From Saccharomycopsis fibuligera x Saccharomycopsis cf. fibuligera (Eukaryota > Ascomycota > Saccharomycetes > Ascoideales > Saccharomycopsidaceae), in assembly GCA_001936135.1 (NCBI GenBank), contig CP012816.1, forward strand, positions 3,655,501-3,719,500: a stretch of DNA of 64,000 nucleotides, read 5' to 3'. Below are positions 41,970 through 52,468 of this stretch, piece after piece (the first letter of the stretch is position 1; the number at the start of each line of letters is the position of its first letter). A program made the position numbers and the translations under genes. The notes under the pieces are model-generated. The model ran no database searches. It had not been told where the DNA came from and saw nothing but the letters and a program-made list of their open reading frames with translations.

Positions 41970-42334
41970 TGGTAGGAGTCAGGATATGTATGAGGGTTTT
42001 TGGTATGACTATGCTCTAAGTAAGATATTGTGAAAGTTTGAGTTTCTCTGAGCCTGATTTGAATATCTATTTACGTAGTGGCGTGGGTTATTTTTAGTGA
42101 TCAATTAGAATCTGGCGATGAGGGCAGCAAAATCCGGGGCAGCTACTACAGAATCTTAATAAGTCTGGCGGATTTTTTGCTACCAGTTTTCTATTCATGT
42201 TTTTCGTGGTTTACAAGCTGCAGCGAATTAACGGAAAAATATTTTTTATTATTTTTTATGTCTAACAAAATTTCACAAAAAATTCAGTATATCCATTAAA
42301 AACGAGCCAAGTAATTCTTCCAGCACGCTTTGAT
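41970..42334. promoter_or_regulatory. Divergent promoter region, ROD1 / FMP30
   Basis: 365 bp. AT-rich block at 42236-42270 near FMP30. The open frames crossing it lack domains. Confidence 0.45.
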
Positions 42335-43672
42335 ATGTTCTGGCAGAAACTTTCGCTACGACTGAAGCTAGGTCTTGGAATATTATCTTCCTATTCGTTG
42401 TATACAGTCTACGTTATTTACCAAACCAACCGTGAGATTGAAAGACGTGAGCAAGACTACAAACTCAACAATGATAACATTGCCAGATTCAGACCTATCA
42501 CAGTGCTCGGAAAATACCAGAACCCATTTATAGAGTATGAGCATGAGACACTATTCCATTTTATCGTTAACCAGCTTTCAAAACTTTTCAACTTCAGAAA
42601 CAACGCTCCGGAGGCCATCTTGGTCGGGGATAATATCCGAGAGAATATGCCGATATACATGCCCAATTTGTCATTGATATTCAACAATCGTTACATCAAG
42701 AATGATGTGGATGGAGACGAACAGCAGCCACAGCAACAAACTCCTCAGAAGCTGTTACTTGAGACCCTCAAAGAAAATCACAAGAATATTCCTTCGTTGA
42801 ATCATAGAATTCTCTTCACTTGGTTGGGCCAGTCATGTTCTTTTATACAAATTTCTGATTTATCAATCTTGACTGATCCAATATTCAATGACTACATAAT
42901 AAACAAGCATTTGGGCCCCAAAAGAATCACCAAATCACCAGTACAACTTGAGGAACTTCCAACTCCAAAACTTGTTTTAGTGAGCCATAATCATCCAGAC
43001 CACTTGGAAACCGACAGTATTAAGAAACTCAGTAACAAAGATTCAGTATGGGTGATTCCCAAAGGAATTCGCAAGGAGCTTAATGACAACAACATCAAAG
43101 CAGATAGAATTGTGGAAATGAATTGGTGGGAGAAGAAGGATGTTAGTTGGGTAATGAACGGTGACGACGACGAATCTACCGACAACAAGAAAAACAAAAA
43201 TAAAAACAACAACGAATACAAAAACAAGTGGGAGATTGTGTGTCTTCCAGCAATGCACTGGTCGGGGAAATATTTGGTGGACTCAAATAAGCTGCTTTGG
43301 TGTTCTTTCCTAGTAGTGAAAGACGATAAGCCAGTGTTTTTGCACTTGGGGGACACTGGATACAATAAAAACTTGTTTGACACCATCGGACAAATGTATC
43401 TAAACAAGCCTATTGAACTTATAATGGCTCCAATAGGACAGTACAAGCCAATTACTAACAAGACAAGACACATGAGCCCAGAAGAAGCAACATTGATGAT
43501 GCAAGACGTGAATGGGCGTCGTATGGTGGGAGTCCATTACGGGACGTTTATCTTGAGTAACGAGCACTACTTAGAGCCAAAGACAAGGCTTAAAGCAGCA
43601 GCTCAGGAGTTAGGAAAGCAGGAAACGGTATTTGCCGGAGAGTTTGGACGTACTGAGATATTTGATTATTAG
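42335..43672 (+). CDS. FMP30: Mitochondrial NAPE-hydrolysing phospholipase D (Fmp30)
   Basis: 445 aa. Orthologue of mammalian NAPE-PLD, a zinc metallo-beta-lactamase-fold enzyme that hydrolyses N-acylphosphatidylethanolamine; yeast Fmp30 is in the mitochondrial inner membrane and affects cardiolipin homeostasis. The N-terminus is basic then hydrophobic (LSLRLKLGLGILSSYSLYTVYVIY), fitting import and an anchor. Metal-site motifs: WLGQSCSFIQ, TDPIF, SHNHPDHLE (H218, H220, D222, H223), PAMHWSG, LHLGDTGYN and VHYGTFILSNEHYLEP. A Lys/Asn low-complexity insert (about 285-300, DNKKNKNKNNNEYKNK) precedes CLPAMHW. The gene is divergent from ROD1. Confidence 0.92.
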   Translation: MFWQKLSLRLKLGLGILSSYSLYTVYVIYQTNREIERREQDYKLNNDNIARFRPITVLGKYQNPFIEYEHETLFHFIVNQLSKLFNFRNNAPEAILVGDNIRENMPIYMPNLSLIFNNRYIKNDVDGDEQQPQQQTPQKLLLETLKENHKNIPSLNHRILFTWLGQSCSFIQISDLSILTDPIFNDYIINKHLGPKRITKSPVQLEELPTPKLVLVSHNHPDHLETDSIKKLSNKDSVWVIPKGIRKELNDNNIKADRIVEMNWWEKKDVSWVMNGDDDESTDNKKNKNKNNNEYKNKWEIVCLPAMHWSGKYLVDSNKLLWCSFLVVKDDKPVFLHLGDTGYNKNLFDTIGQMYLNKPIELIMAPIGQYKPITNKTRHMSPEEATLMMQDVNGRRMVGVHYGTFILSNEHYLEPKTRLKAAAQELGKQETVFAGEFGRTEIFDY

Positions 43673-44580
43673 GGATTTAGGAAAACTTTTACTATAGGCG
43701 GGCCATCTACTATGTAATTCAAAGACATTACTAAATGCATACTACTATATCATCGTTATCATCATCAACAACACCATCTCTGCTACTGTACTGCGCTGCC
43801 AATTGCGTCTCAACAGATACGTAATGTGACAATTAGTTAATGTATTATTGTATTTAGTTGTAATGTGAGCGGAAATCACGGTATATTACTATATAGTATA
43901 CAAGTCATGATGGGAAGTAGTGCTTATACGTGCATAACTAACACATAGTAACCAGTAGTAATGAAGACAGTACAAGTACAATGAATGGTAAGTAATATAA
44001 GAAAAATAAAAATAATAAAGATAACAAGTGATCAATGTCATCAACAATAACATTAACAGTTGGAATTCGACAGCTAAATATCATACTCGGGACCACAAAG
44101 TTCTACCCGATCAATAAACGACTATCAAACTCTAAGATAATTCGGTACTTGTAGGTTGAACGGCTGAAGCTGGCGTCATTAAACACTGTTACAAGTACTG
44201 ATAGTAAAATAAACCTTACTGGGCCCTAACTATATATTACCAAACCCTATATCAAGAGAAATATTATGAATTCCAACAATCCACCAAAAGTTCATAGACA
44301 GTTACCTAGACTAAGCACTAGCTATAGGACCCCAGGCCCACGATACCCTTTCGCCTTATAATAATTACGTAATCGCTTATTATTGCATATATGCAATGCA
44401 TGATTTCTGAAACGCATCCGCCGCTGTGGCACCGTTTGTGAAACACCAACATGAACTGGCACCACGGTGCACAGCAATATATTAATAACTTAACAATCTG
44501 CTAGTTGCTGTATTCATGGAGCCTCGTTTGACAGCATCAGCATATAACTAGTCAAACTTGTGCTCAAATTTGCACCCAAT
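43673..44580 (+). promoter_or_regulatory. Upstream region of the pseudo-carboxypeptidase with two palindromes
   Basis: About 900 bp, no gene. ATTACGTAAT (44364-44373) is a bZIP-type (TTACGTAA) site and ATTGCATATATGCAAT (44382-44397) is a perfect 16-bp palindrome, both about 190-215 bp before the ATG. Confidence 0.5.
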
Positions 44581-46401
44581 ATGCTTTGTCAAAGGCTTTG
44601 GGCCTTTTTTCTTTTTTCACTATGGTCAATTTCTGTACTAGCTACTCTTCCAATGTACTATCACAACTCTGCCCATGCAAAAGAATTCCAGGTTCATGAT
44701 TTTCCTGGGCTCTTCAAGATCCCCAAACTTCAAAGGCCTTTAATGTTTGCTGGCCCAATACAGCTATCTGCCAACGACACTTCCAAAATTTTCTTTTGGC
44801 TCTTCCAACGAAACCCAGCGCAACAGAAAAACCTCATTATCTGGTTCAATAGCGGCTTGGGGTGTTCTTCTTTAGACGGTGCTTTAAATGAAATAGGACC
44901 ATTTAGAATCGATTCCAATGGCAAAATTTTCTATAATAATGGTACTTGGCTTGAAGATGCGGACTTGTTGTTTATTGATCAACCAAAAGGTACTGGCTTC
45001 TCCACCACTAACGGCACATACTCGGCTGATTTCAATAGTGCAGTTTCTCAATTTCTTACATTTTACTCCAAATTTTTAGATTTGTTTCCCGGGTACATAC
45101 ACAAAGATATTTATTTTGCCGGTGAAGGTTACGCTGCACAATTTATCCCATATTTCGCTCAAAGCATAATAGAAAACAACAACTACATTAAGTACTTAAA
45201 AGGTCAGTTTTTTCTGGTCAATACTCTCAAAATCGACCCAGTGAACACATTGCAACAGCTGCTTTTACACGCGCAAAATGCATTAGCTACGAACATGGCC
45301 TTGAATAAAACAATAAATCTTGCTGGGCTAATCATGGGAAGCCCATGGCTTCATCCCAATATGCAGTCATTGTCTACCTTGACTTTCGCTATGGATAAAG
45401 GATTAGTCACTAAGGAAAATGATCAGTATATGACGCTATATTACATTTACAGTGCTTGCCAAATGGCAATCCAACAAGCAGCATTAAATCAAACCTTGCA
45501 AACGTTTTCAGACCCAATCTGCACTGATTCGTTAATTGCGCTGTTCCTTAACGCCACCAAAAATTTAACCACTACTGTTGATAATAGTAGCAGTACTAAT
45601 AGTAGCAGTACTAATAGTAATAATAGTACAAATTACATTTGCTTCAATGTTTACGATTATACATTAAGATCGCCATTCCCATCATGTGGTCTGGAATGGC
45701 CAAATATTGACAAAACAGCAAAGTTCTTAAATCGTCCCGAAGTATTAAAAAGCCTCAATGTACCACAGGAAAACAAAGACAGTAGCAACAGTAGTAACAG
45801 TACTGCTGCTACTCAAAGATGGCGACAATGCTCTACTGAAGTAGCAGCCCATTTCACTAATTATAATACAACCCCGTCCCTTTTACTGCTTCCCGCATTA
45901 CTCGCTAACGTTCCTGTTTATCTCTATGGAGGAGATCATGATCTCATTACCAATTTTCCGGGTCTTGAAAATCTAACTAACCAAATTCAATTCACTAATG
46001 CAATTTCATCCAATACTGCATCCAAGACTATATCCAATTCAACGAGAATTCAAACAGGATGGTCAAATAGCACAACATACAAAAACTTAATCTTCAACAC
46101 AGAAATCATTGGCCAGTTGAAATCAGAATTCAACCTAACATTGATTAAGCTTTACAACACATCACATCTCGCTGCCCACGATGATGCATACAAGACCAGA
46201 GCAGTAATAAATTATGTACTTGGTAACGCTGAAAAGAAAAAAGTAACTCTGAAAAGAGAAAAAAGTAATGGTGTTGTTAAAGTTCCTGGCTTAGAAGTAA
46301 GATATTCTTTGAAGAAAGTTAATTTTCCATTTGTGGTGTTGCTTAGTATAGGGATGGTTATTAGTTTTGTAGTTGTTGTTGGTAGTCAATTTTTGATATA
46401 A
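44581..46401 (+). CDS. Kex1-like serine carboxypeptidase homologue lacking the catalytic serine
   Basis: 606 aa from the ATG at 44581 (signal peptide MLCQRLWAFFLFSLWSISVL); the frame opens 7 codons earlier at a GTG. Same fold as Kex1 (peptidase S10): IIWFNSGLGCSSLDGALNEIGPF, FIDQPKGTGFS and others. The nucleophile motif GESY[AG]G reads GEGYAA, so residue 183 is Gly (GGT at 45127-45129), and the oxyanion loop GGPGC is SGLGC. The Asp (454, GGDHDLITN) and His (529, NTSHLAAHD) positions remain. It should be catalytically dead. The C-terminus is a hydrophobic segment (about 580-606) ending with no cytosolic tail, with KSNG upstream, so either a short-tailed membrane protein or a GPI signal. Many NxS/T sites. 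The reading frame is intact, so a pseudoenzyme and not a pseudogene. Confidence 0.88.
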   Translation: MLCQRLWAFFLFSLWSISVLATLPMYYHNSAHAKEFQVHDFPGLFKIPKLQRPLMFAGPIQLSANDTSKIFFWLFQRNPAQQKNLIIWFNSGLGCSSLDGALNEIGPFRIDSNGKIFYNNGTWLEDADLLFIDQPKGTGFSTTNGTYSADFNSAVSQFLTFYSKFLDLFPGYIHKDIYFAGEGYAAQFIPYFAQSIIENNNYIKYLKGQFFLVNTLKIDPVNTLQQLLLHAQNALATNMALNKTINLAGLIMGSPWLHPNMQSLSTLTFAMDKGLVTKENDQYMTLYYIYSACQMAIQQAALNQTLQTFSDPICTDSLIALFLNATKNLTTTVDNSSSTNSSSTNSNNSTNYICFNVYDYTLRSPFPSCGLEWPNIDKTAKFLNRPEVLKSLNVPQENKDSSNSSNSTAATQRWRQCSTEVAAHFTNYNTTPSLLLLPALLANVPVYLYGGDHDLITNFPGLENLTNQIQFTNAISSNTASKTISNSTRIQTGWSNSTTYKNLIFNTEIIGQLKSEFNLTLIKLYNTSHLAAHDDAYKTRAVINYVLGNAEKKKVTLKREKSNGVVKVPGLEVRYSLKKVNFPFVVLLSIGMVISFVVVVGSQFLI

Positions 46402-46552
46402 TTTGGCGAAGACCGGCTGTTTGAATAGATGTAATATTTCTGTTTTGTATGTTATTTGCATTATTTGCTTTATTTGTTTCTCAAGTTTTATAGGATATTT
46501 GATTGCTTAAAAAAAAGTATCTTTGGCTATTAATTAATTTATTTATTGTTTT

Positions 46553-46585
<33 letters not shown>

Positions 46586-47055
46586 GTTATTTTTGAAGCA
46601 GAAAAAGTTCTGCTTTAAAATTAGCTAATTTATCACAATAATGTTTCCAATCAAACGAAATGACTGCTATAGGGAAGTAAATGTATTCGGCTGTAAAGAC
46701 AGATTTAAGAAATTTTTATCTGCTCAAGGTTTATACTCTCCCTCTTGATGCAAGCAAAACACTAACAGTAAGAATATTTATAATTATATTAGCAAAGCAC
46801 ATAGTTTTTAGGCACAGAGTACATGTATATATTATAGGAAAGAAATGCAAATCTTAATAGAAAAAAATTAGACAAATAAAACAAAAATATAAAAATGATT
46901 ACAAAGCAAATATTTACTGTTTGAGTAGTGTGTGCGAAAAAGTAGATAAAAAGAAACATATTCTTTATTAAAAGCCTAATTACACAAATTGCCTCGCCTA
47001 TATTTTCTCATATGTTAGTGTTCCAGCTTTCCAAAAGTTTCAAATGGCTATCCTT
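46402..47055. other. Intergenic, convergent 3' regions
   Basis: 654 bp between convergent genes, with a 27-nt poly-T run (46559-46585). AT-rich, no gene seen. Confidence 0.6.
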
Positions 47056-49365
47056 TCAAAATAAGTTCAAAAGGTCATCGCTTGGCTTCTGTGACTGGTT
47101 ACTATTGCCTGGAGTATTGTGACCAGATCCCGTAGAATTATTACGATTGGCAATTGATTCTTGACTGTCCAAGTTCAAATTAGCTAATCCATTAGCAACA
47201 CCGGCGGTTCCTGGATTGCTAAAGAGCCCCATTATATCGTCATTCACCTTATTGGTATTTTGGTTTGTTGCAGGCGCAGAAAAATTAAACAAATCATTTA
47301 ATTCGTTCAATACATTACTGTTGCTGTTGCTGTTATTATTATTATGGTTACTATTTGATGGGCCATTGGAGCCAGTAGGATCACCACTGTTTGGATCTAG
47401 ATCATTTTCATCATCATCAAAATCCAACAAAGTTTCTGATTTGACTGTTCTATTAACAATCTCATTCTTGGCAATTTGTTGCAATTCTTCAATATTTTTG
47501 TTAGATATGTTGCCATTATTATTGTTCAAGTTACCTCTAGCGGCACGATTTTGGTTCTTGATATTATAATTGCTCAAGAATGATGATGCTGGTTCATGAT
47601 AAATGGAGCTCAAAGAACCTAATTCTTTTACTAATTCATCCACCTTATCACGTGGAAGTCTTGGAACAGTACTATCTATGATTGGCAATGGTTGAAGAAC
47701 AATTTGACTAATAGCCGCGTTATTTGAACTGGATAAAAGTCTCCAGTAGATAAATGCACGGTCTCTAATGTCTGGGTTATCAGACTTTTCCGTACATATG
47801 GTAAGGGTCTTTTGCAAGAAATTTTGTGTTACTGGGGATGGTTTGATAATATTAACTTTCACGATAGATATAAGAAGTTGTAACTGGATTTGATATTCAT
47901 CATCAGCAAAAAAGTTATTCAAAGCTTCATCTTCATAGTAATCAGATAAAATTTTTTCCAAATTTACATTGAAATTTTGTGGGTACTCACCAAAAAGCCA
48001 TATGAAACTGGAAATTGCCAAAGAGTCATCAAGCTGTAAGTGATTTTCAATTAAAATTGGAATGATTAAACTCAAGAGCCTTTGATTACTTGGGAATTTT
48101 CTTATAATGTCTTTCAATACTATTGTCACATCATTGAGAACATATTCGCTTCTGGTATTGATCAATTCAATTAAGATGTCAACTGCTTTGGCTGTGGCGG
48201 CTTCGCCTAGTTTTATTGCTACCTGACCAATTGCCCTCACTGATCTTTTGACAAACTCGTAATCAATTTCCATTGAGTATTCTTTTAATTCATTGAGCAA
48301 AATCTTATAGTTTTGCAAATTAGCTAACCTTACCATGATTTCAATTTTCTCCAACTTGAGATATAGTGGATCATTGTATTTGATGTAAAAAATTCTTAAT
48401 TCTTTAGACAACAAGTTCGGGTATTTTTCCAAGATAACTCTAATATTTCTCAAACTGATGAATTGCACTTCCGGAGAAGTAGAAACTAAAGAGATCAAAG
48501 GAGCAGACAATTTTTTCAAAATCAAGTGGTATTGGTTTGCATCTAATTTGTCAACATGGGTTAATATTGTCTTGATAGCAGTTAGCACCACTGATGGATT
48601 AGCATGTTGCAATTGAGGAACTACTCTTTCAATAATATGGGAAGCTTCGGTTTGGCTTTGCGACGTGTAATCTGATAATGCAGTCAAAATAGTTATTCTG
48701 CCCCATTCAGTACATTCATTCAAAGCCATTAGTAATTTTTTCAATATCACTCCATCGATAATCAATGCATTTTCGCTTGGATTTAGTTGATTGATCTCGC
48801 TGAGAGCATTGATGGCGTTGGACACGACGGCAGGGTTGGAATCGTCAATCAATTTTTTCAAATGATCCAAGAATCCTTGTTCAATACACATTTCCTGATT
48901 CAAGTCGTACAATTTTGCCACACAAATAGCAGCAGTTTTTCTAACATATGGATTATCATCAGTTAATGTTCTTTTTAGCGGAATATGCATATAATCAATC
49001 ATCTTATTGACACGGATACAACCCATTGTTCTTATCGCCAAAGCTCTAACTAGTGGGTTTGGGTCCTCGGTATCCTGTACAAATGTATTGACAGCCAAAA
49101 TACAAAGTTCTGGATTGGTTTTAGCATAATTCATTAAGTACAAGTAAACCAATTTTTTCTGTTCCAAATCTCTAGTAGCAATATTTTTCAAAACATCAGG
49201 GAACAAAGCGCTAACATCTTTACCCACAGTCATAGCCTTAATGACCCGTTTAATACCTTCCTTCCTCTCATCTGGGTACTGGGACACCAATGAAGATTTC
49301 AATTCAAAAGTTTCACCCTTTTTTGGAGTGTTAAAGATATTTCTAATTGCTCTTTGAACACCCAT
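47056..49365 (-). CDS. APL2: AP-1 complex beta-adaptin
   Basis: 769 aa. Large beta subunit of the AP-1 clathrin adaptor (TGN/endosome). The HEAT trunk starts LKSSLVSQYPDERKEGIKRV and contains GKDVSALFPDVLKNIATRDL, EQKKLVYLYLMNYAK, DPNPLVRALAIRTMG, YVRKTAAICVAKLY and LMALNECTEWGRI, closest to S. cerevisiae Apl2. After SSIYHEPASSFL comes an Asn-rich hinge with the acidic clathrin-box-like LLDFDDDENDL and the terminal LLNLF clathrin box. As in Apl2 there is no appendage (ear) domain. It is divergent from RNH70. Confidence 0.94.
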   Translation of the reverse strand: MGVQRAIRNIFNTPKKGETFELKSSLVSQYPDERKEGIKRVIKAMTVGKDVSALFPDVLKNIATRDLEQKKLVYLYLMNYAKTNPELCILAVNTFVQDTEDPNPLVRALAIRTMGCIRVNKMIDYMHIPLKRTLTDDNPYVRKTAAICVAKLYDLNQEMCIEQGFLDHLKKLIDDSNPAVVSNAINALSEINQLNPSENALIIDGVILKKLLMALNECTEWGRITILTALSDYTSQSQTEASHIIERVVPQLQHANPSVVLTAIKTILTHVDKLDANQYHLILKKLSAPLISLVSTSPEVQFISLRNIRVILEKYPNLLSKELRIFYIKYNDPLYLKLEKIEIMVRLANLQNYKILLNELKEYSMEIDYEFVKRSVRAIGQVAIKLGEAATAKAVDILIELINTRSEYVLNDVTIVLKDIIRKFPSNQRLLSLIIPILIENHLQLDDSLAISSFIWLFGEYPQNFNVNLEKILSDYYEDEALNNFFADDEYQIQLQLLISIVKVNIIKPSPVTQNFLQKTLTICTEKSDNPDIRDRAFIYWRLLSSSNNAAISQIVLQPLPIIDSTVPRLPRDKVDELVKELGSLSSIYHEPASSFLSNYNIKNQNRAARGNLNNNNGNISNKNIEELQQIAKNEIVNRTVKSETLLDFDDDENDLDPNSGDPTGSNGPSNSNHNNNNSNSNSNVLNELNDLFNFSAPATNQNTNKVNDDIMGLFSNPGTAGVANGLANLNLDSQESIANRNNSTGSGHNTPGNSNQSQKPSDDLLNLF

Positions 49366-50173
49366 ATTTTTGCTCGTTTTGATAGTTATGATGCTTTTCT
49401 CTTGACTGATATTGATAAATATTTGGTCGGCCGCTTATAGCTTTATTGCCTGTGTTACTGCAAAAAGAGGCAATATATTATCTGTACAATTAGCACTTCG
49501 GTATAACAAGACAGACAATGGTGAACAGTGATTGTTTTACAGCAGTAGAGTGCTAGAGGGAAAGCCACGTATCTTCATGGTTTTGTTTTTTGTTTTCTGT
49601 TTTCTCTATCTGTTTCTCACTCGTTTTCACTGCAAAAATTGATTTCGCATTTCTGGCAGAAAACATCACCAGGGCTCTTGACTATAGTAGTGCCAAAAGG
49701 ATCATAACCACCAGAGATTCTTCACTTTTGGAGATCTGTTAGTAAGCACCATTTCCAAATAAGCCTGCCCTACTAGATAGTACTGTATGGTTTTTTAATA
49801 TATTGCCTTTATCTTGCATTAACCGCTGTTTTACTTCAGAAGTTGTAATACCTTCTTTATGTCCATTACACGTGACCACGGTAGTGGCCCATCGCGCTTG
49901 TGCCTCGTGTTTTCACAATTTTTCTCCTGCCGAAATCGTCGGGACTCTGGAGCAGAGACAGTGGGATTCAGAAGCATTGAGGAAATCCATAAATGGTCTT
50001 AATTCTCGCTTTGCACAGTTACCAAATCCACTCATACAAAATCGTCTGTTGACTTTTTGCTAATATCAAAAATTTAGCTTATTTTTTTGCTTCACTTCGC
50101 TTTGCTGTCACCTTTTTGCTGAGCCGCCCGCCTCTTACAATAAATCGCTTTTTGTGTGCCCTTCCTAAGTGTA
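49366..50173. promoter_or_regulatory. Divergent promoter region, APL2 / RNH70
   Basis: 808 bp. CACGTG at 49869-49874, in context GTCACGTG on the minus strand, the preferred Cbf1 sequence. The 86-codon frame at 49803 overlaps it and lacks a domain. Confidence 0.45.
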
Positions 50174-52468
50174 ATGAGCACCGACACTGAAGGCACAAAG
50201 AAGAATGACGAGTCTGCGGTTGTCCATAAACAAGTTGCAAGGTTAAGTATTTCTACCGATCTAGAGAGACGTGATGTTGTTTCAATGATAAAAAGCACTA
50301 TAGGTGATCCGACCAATGAAGCTTTGCAATCTGCTGATCAAGGTGCCGAGACCACTAGACCAAAGAACGAGAAAAGAAGACGTCGGAGATCTAGTGCTCA
50401 AACTGTGACAATCACAAAGAAGAAGAGAGAACTCAAACCTACAGAGGTTATCATTGATCCAAGGCCGATAAGCAAAAAGCTTACCATAAGTGATCTTAGA
50501 GATTTGGTTTTGTTTACATTTAATGAGCTCCCTTCCAATATTAGATGGTTGAATATCAGTAATAGGCTCAACATCAAAAAGGTGATGATCCTATTCATCC
50601 CCGGCCTTTCTGGTGCTGATTTTGGTGTTCCTGACTTGGCTGACCAAATAAAACCTATCCCAATGCACACATTACAATATAGCACCCACTTGTCTATTTT
50701 TGGTGATTTCTTCAAATATTTGTGGCCAACCAAGAGCCCCGGTTCTAAAGTAAAACTTTATTCTACTTACCTTTCGCTAGTTAGTGTTCCGTTGAACAAG
50801 ACTGAAAAGAAAAATCAGCAACTGAAAAAGAAGCCCTTAAAAATTACTATTCATGATTTATTAATGACTGCGGAGGAAATGATAGAAAATGGATACCCAT
50901 TACATTCTTTTTATCAGAAACAATTAACGAATGACCAAAAAAAACAAGCGCAAGCCATTGATGAAAAATTTGATGCCGCCAATTGGGTTGAAACAAAACC
51001 GTTCAAGCATGAAGGTTCAAAAACGTTTGCCATAGATTGTGAAATGTGTCTATCAAATGGTGTTTCAGTGCTAACTAGAGTTTCATTAATTAACTTCAAT
51101 GATGAAGTTTTGCTTGATGAACTTGTGAAACCCAAACAGCAAATTACTGATTACGTCACTAAATACTCGGGCATAACAGAAGGATTATTAAAAGACGTTA
51201 AAACTACATTAGAAGACGTTCAAACTAAAATTCTCTCGATCGTTAGTGCAGATGATGTATTAATTGGTCACTCTTTAGAATCTGACTTGAAAGTGTTAAA
51301 AATGAAGCATAAGAATATTGTGGATACTGCATTGATATATGACCATTCGCAAGGTTATCCTTTTAAACCGTCATTGAAATGGTTGGTTCAAAAATATTTG
51401 AAAAGAGAAATCCAAAACGATAGTAGTGGTCATGATTCAATTGAGGACGCTAAAGCTTGTATGGACCTTGTTAAGCTAAAGATTCAAAAAGGCTTAGAAT
51501 TTGGAAAATTTAGAATCTCTTCAATAGACATTTTCACGAAGATCAACTCTAAAATTTTGAAGAAGTATCTAGATAATGCTGAAGATGCCAGAGCATTGGA
51601 TGTTGATGAACTAAAAAAAAAAAATTTGGAAGAGAAACTACGAAAATCATTATCAGTGGATTATTCAAGACCACTGAAATTGTTAGCTTCTAATCTTAAG
51701 TTGCAAATAGGTGAAAAATTACAATGTTCTGATGATGACAGTGTGGTCAAATTATTGACAGAAAATGTCAATAATTATGACCTTATTCTTGGAAGAATTC
51801 GTGAAGCAGAGTATGCTACCGGATGGACACTTAAGCCAGAAGAAGTGCAGAAACCTGAAGAGAATAATGTCGCTACTACTGTACCTGAAGTATCAGTAAC
51901 AAGTGCGTCGAAATCACCTAATGATGGTGATGCTAAGACTATTTCAAATAGTAACAGATCACAAGAAAATAGTATTACTGAAAACTGCGCTATCAATGGA
52001 GATGATGGTGACTCCAATAAAGAAAATAATACTGACTCTTCAGTCAGTGCCGAACCAGAAGCTGCTATTGAAAATAAAGTTAAGTTAAATCCGGAACCTT
52101 TGCCAGCCGATCCTGAAGAAATTTACAAAAATGTTTCTCGCAAGCTTAAAACAGTAATTGATAGTTTACCAAATCAAACCCTTCTAATTGTAAACACTTT
52201 TAACGGAGATCCTCGTGAAATGAGAAGGCTACAGAAGCAAAAAAAAGAATTTCAAGATAATTTTGGGTCAGAAAGGGCTGAGCAAGTCAGATGGACCACA
52301 TATGATGAAGATGATTTAAAAAACGCTCTTGAAGAGGCAAGAGACTGCCTCAGTTTTATTGGTTTAAAGAACGAAACTTCTTACAGTGGAGTTGGTATCA
52401 GCAGCACTGCCAACAATAGTACCATTGCCATCAGTGAGGACAGTGAGAATGCTGTCTCTTTTGAGTAA
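50174..52468 (+). CDS. RNH70: DEDDh RNA 3'-5' exonuclease Rex1/Rnh70
   Basis: 764 aa from the ATG at 50174 (the frame opens 6 codons earlier at GTG). Rex1 trims 3' ends of 5S rRNA, 5.8S precursors and tRNAs in the nucleus. The N-terminus has a basic NLS-like cluster (KNEKRRRRRS). The exonuclease domain starts at TFAIDCEMC (D288, E290), continues GHSLESDLKVLKMKHKNIVD, and closes with GHDSIEDAKACMDLVKLK, giving a full DEDDh set. An Asn/Ser/Glu-rich spacer (about 570-650) then joins a C-terminal region (NVSRKLKTVIDSLPNQTLLI), which belongs to the fungal family. It is longer than S. cerevisiae Rex1 mainly because of the spacer. Confidence 0.9.
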   Translation: MSTDTEGTKKNDESAVVHKQVARLSISTDLERRDVVSMIKSTIGDPTNEALQSADQGAETTRPKNEKRRRRRSSAQTVTITKKKRELKPTEVIIDPRPISKKLTISDLRDLVLFTFNELPSNIRWLNISNRLNIKKVMILFIPGLSGADFGVPDLADQIKPIPMHTLQYSTHLSIFGDFFKYLWPTKSPGSKVKLYSTYLSLVSVPLNKTEKKNQQLKKKPLKITIHDLLMTAEEMIENGYPLHSFYQKQLTNDQKKQAQAIDEKFDAANWVETKPFKHEGSKTFAIDCEMCLSNGVSVLTRVSLINFNDEVLLDELVKPKQQITDYVTKYSGITEGLLKDVKTTLEDVQTKILSIVSADDVLIGHSLESDLKVLKMKHKNIVDTALIYDHSQGYPFKPSLKWLVQKYLKREIQNDSSGHDSIEDAKACMDLVKLKIQKGLEFGKFRISSIDIFTKINSKILKKYLDNAEDARALDVDELKKKNLEEKLRKSLSVDYSRPLKLLASNLKLQIGEKLQCSDDDSVVKLLTENVNNYDLILGRIREAEYATGWTLKPEEVQKPEENNVATTVPEVSVTSASKSPNDGDAKTISNSNRSQENSITENCAINGDDGDSNKENNTDSSVSAEPEAAIENKVKLNPEPLPADPEEIYKNVSRKLKTVIDSLPNQTLLIVNTFNGDPREMRRLQKQKKEFQDNFGSERAEQVRWTTYDEDDLKNALEEARDCLSFIGLKNETSYSGVGISSTANNSTIAISEDSENAVSFE

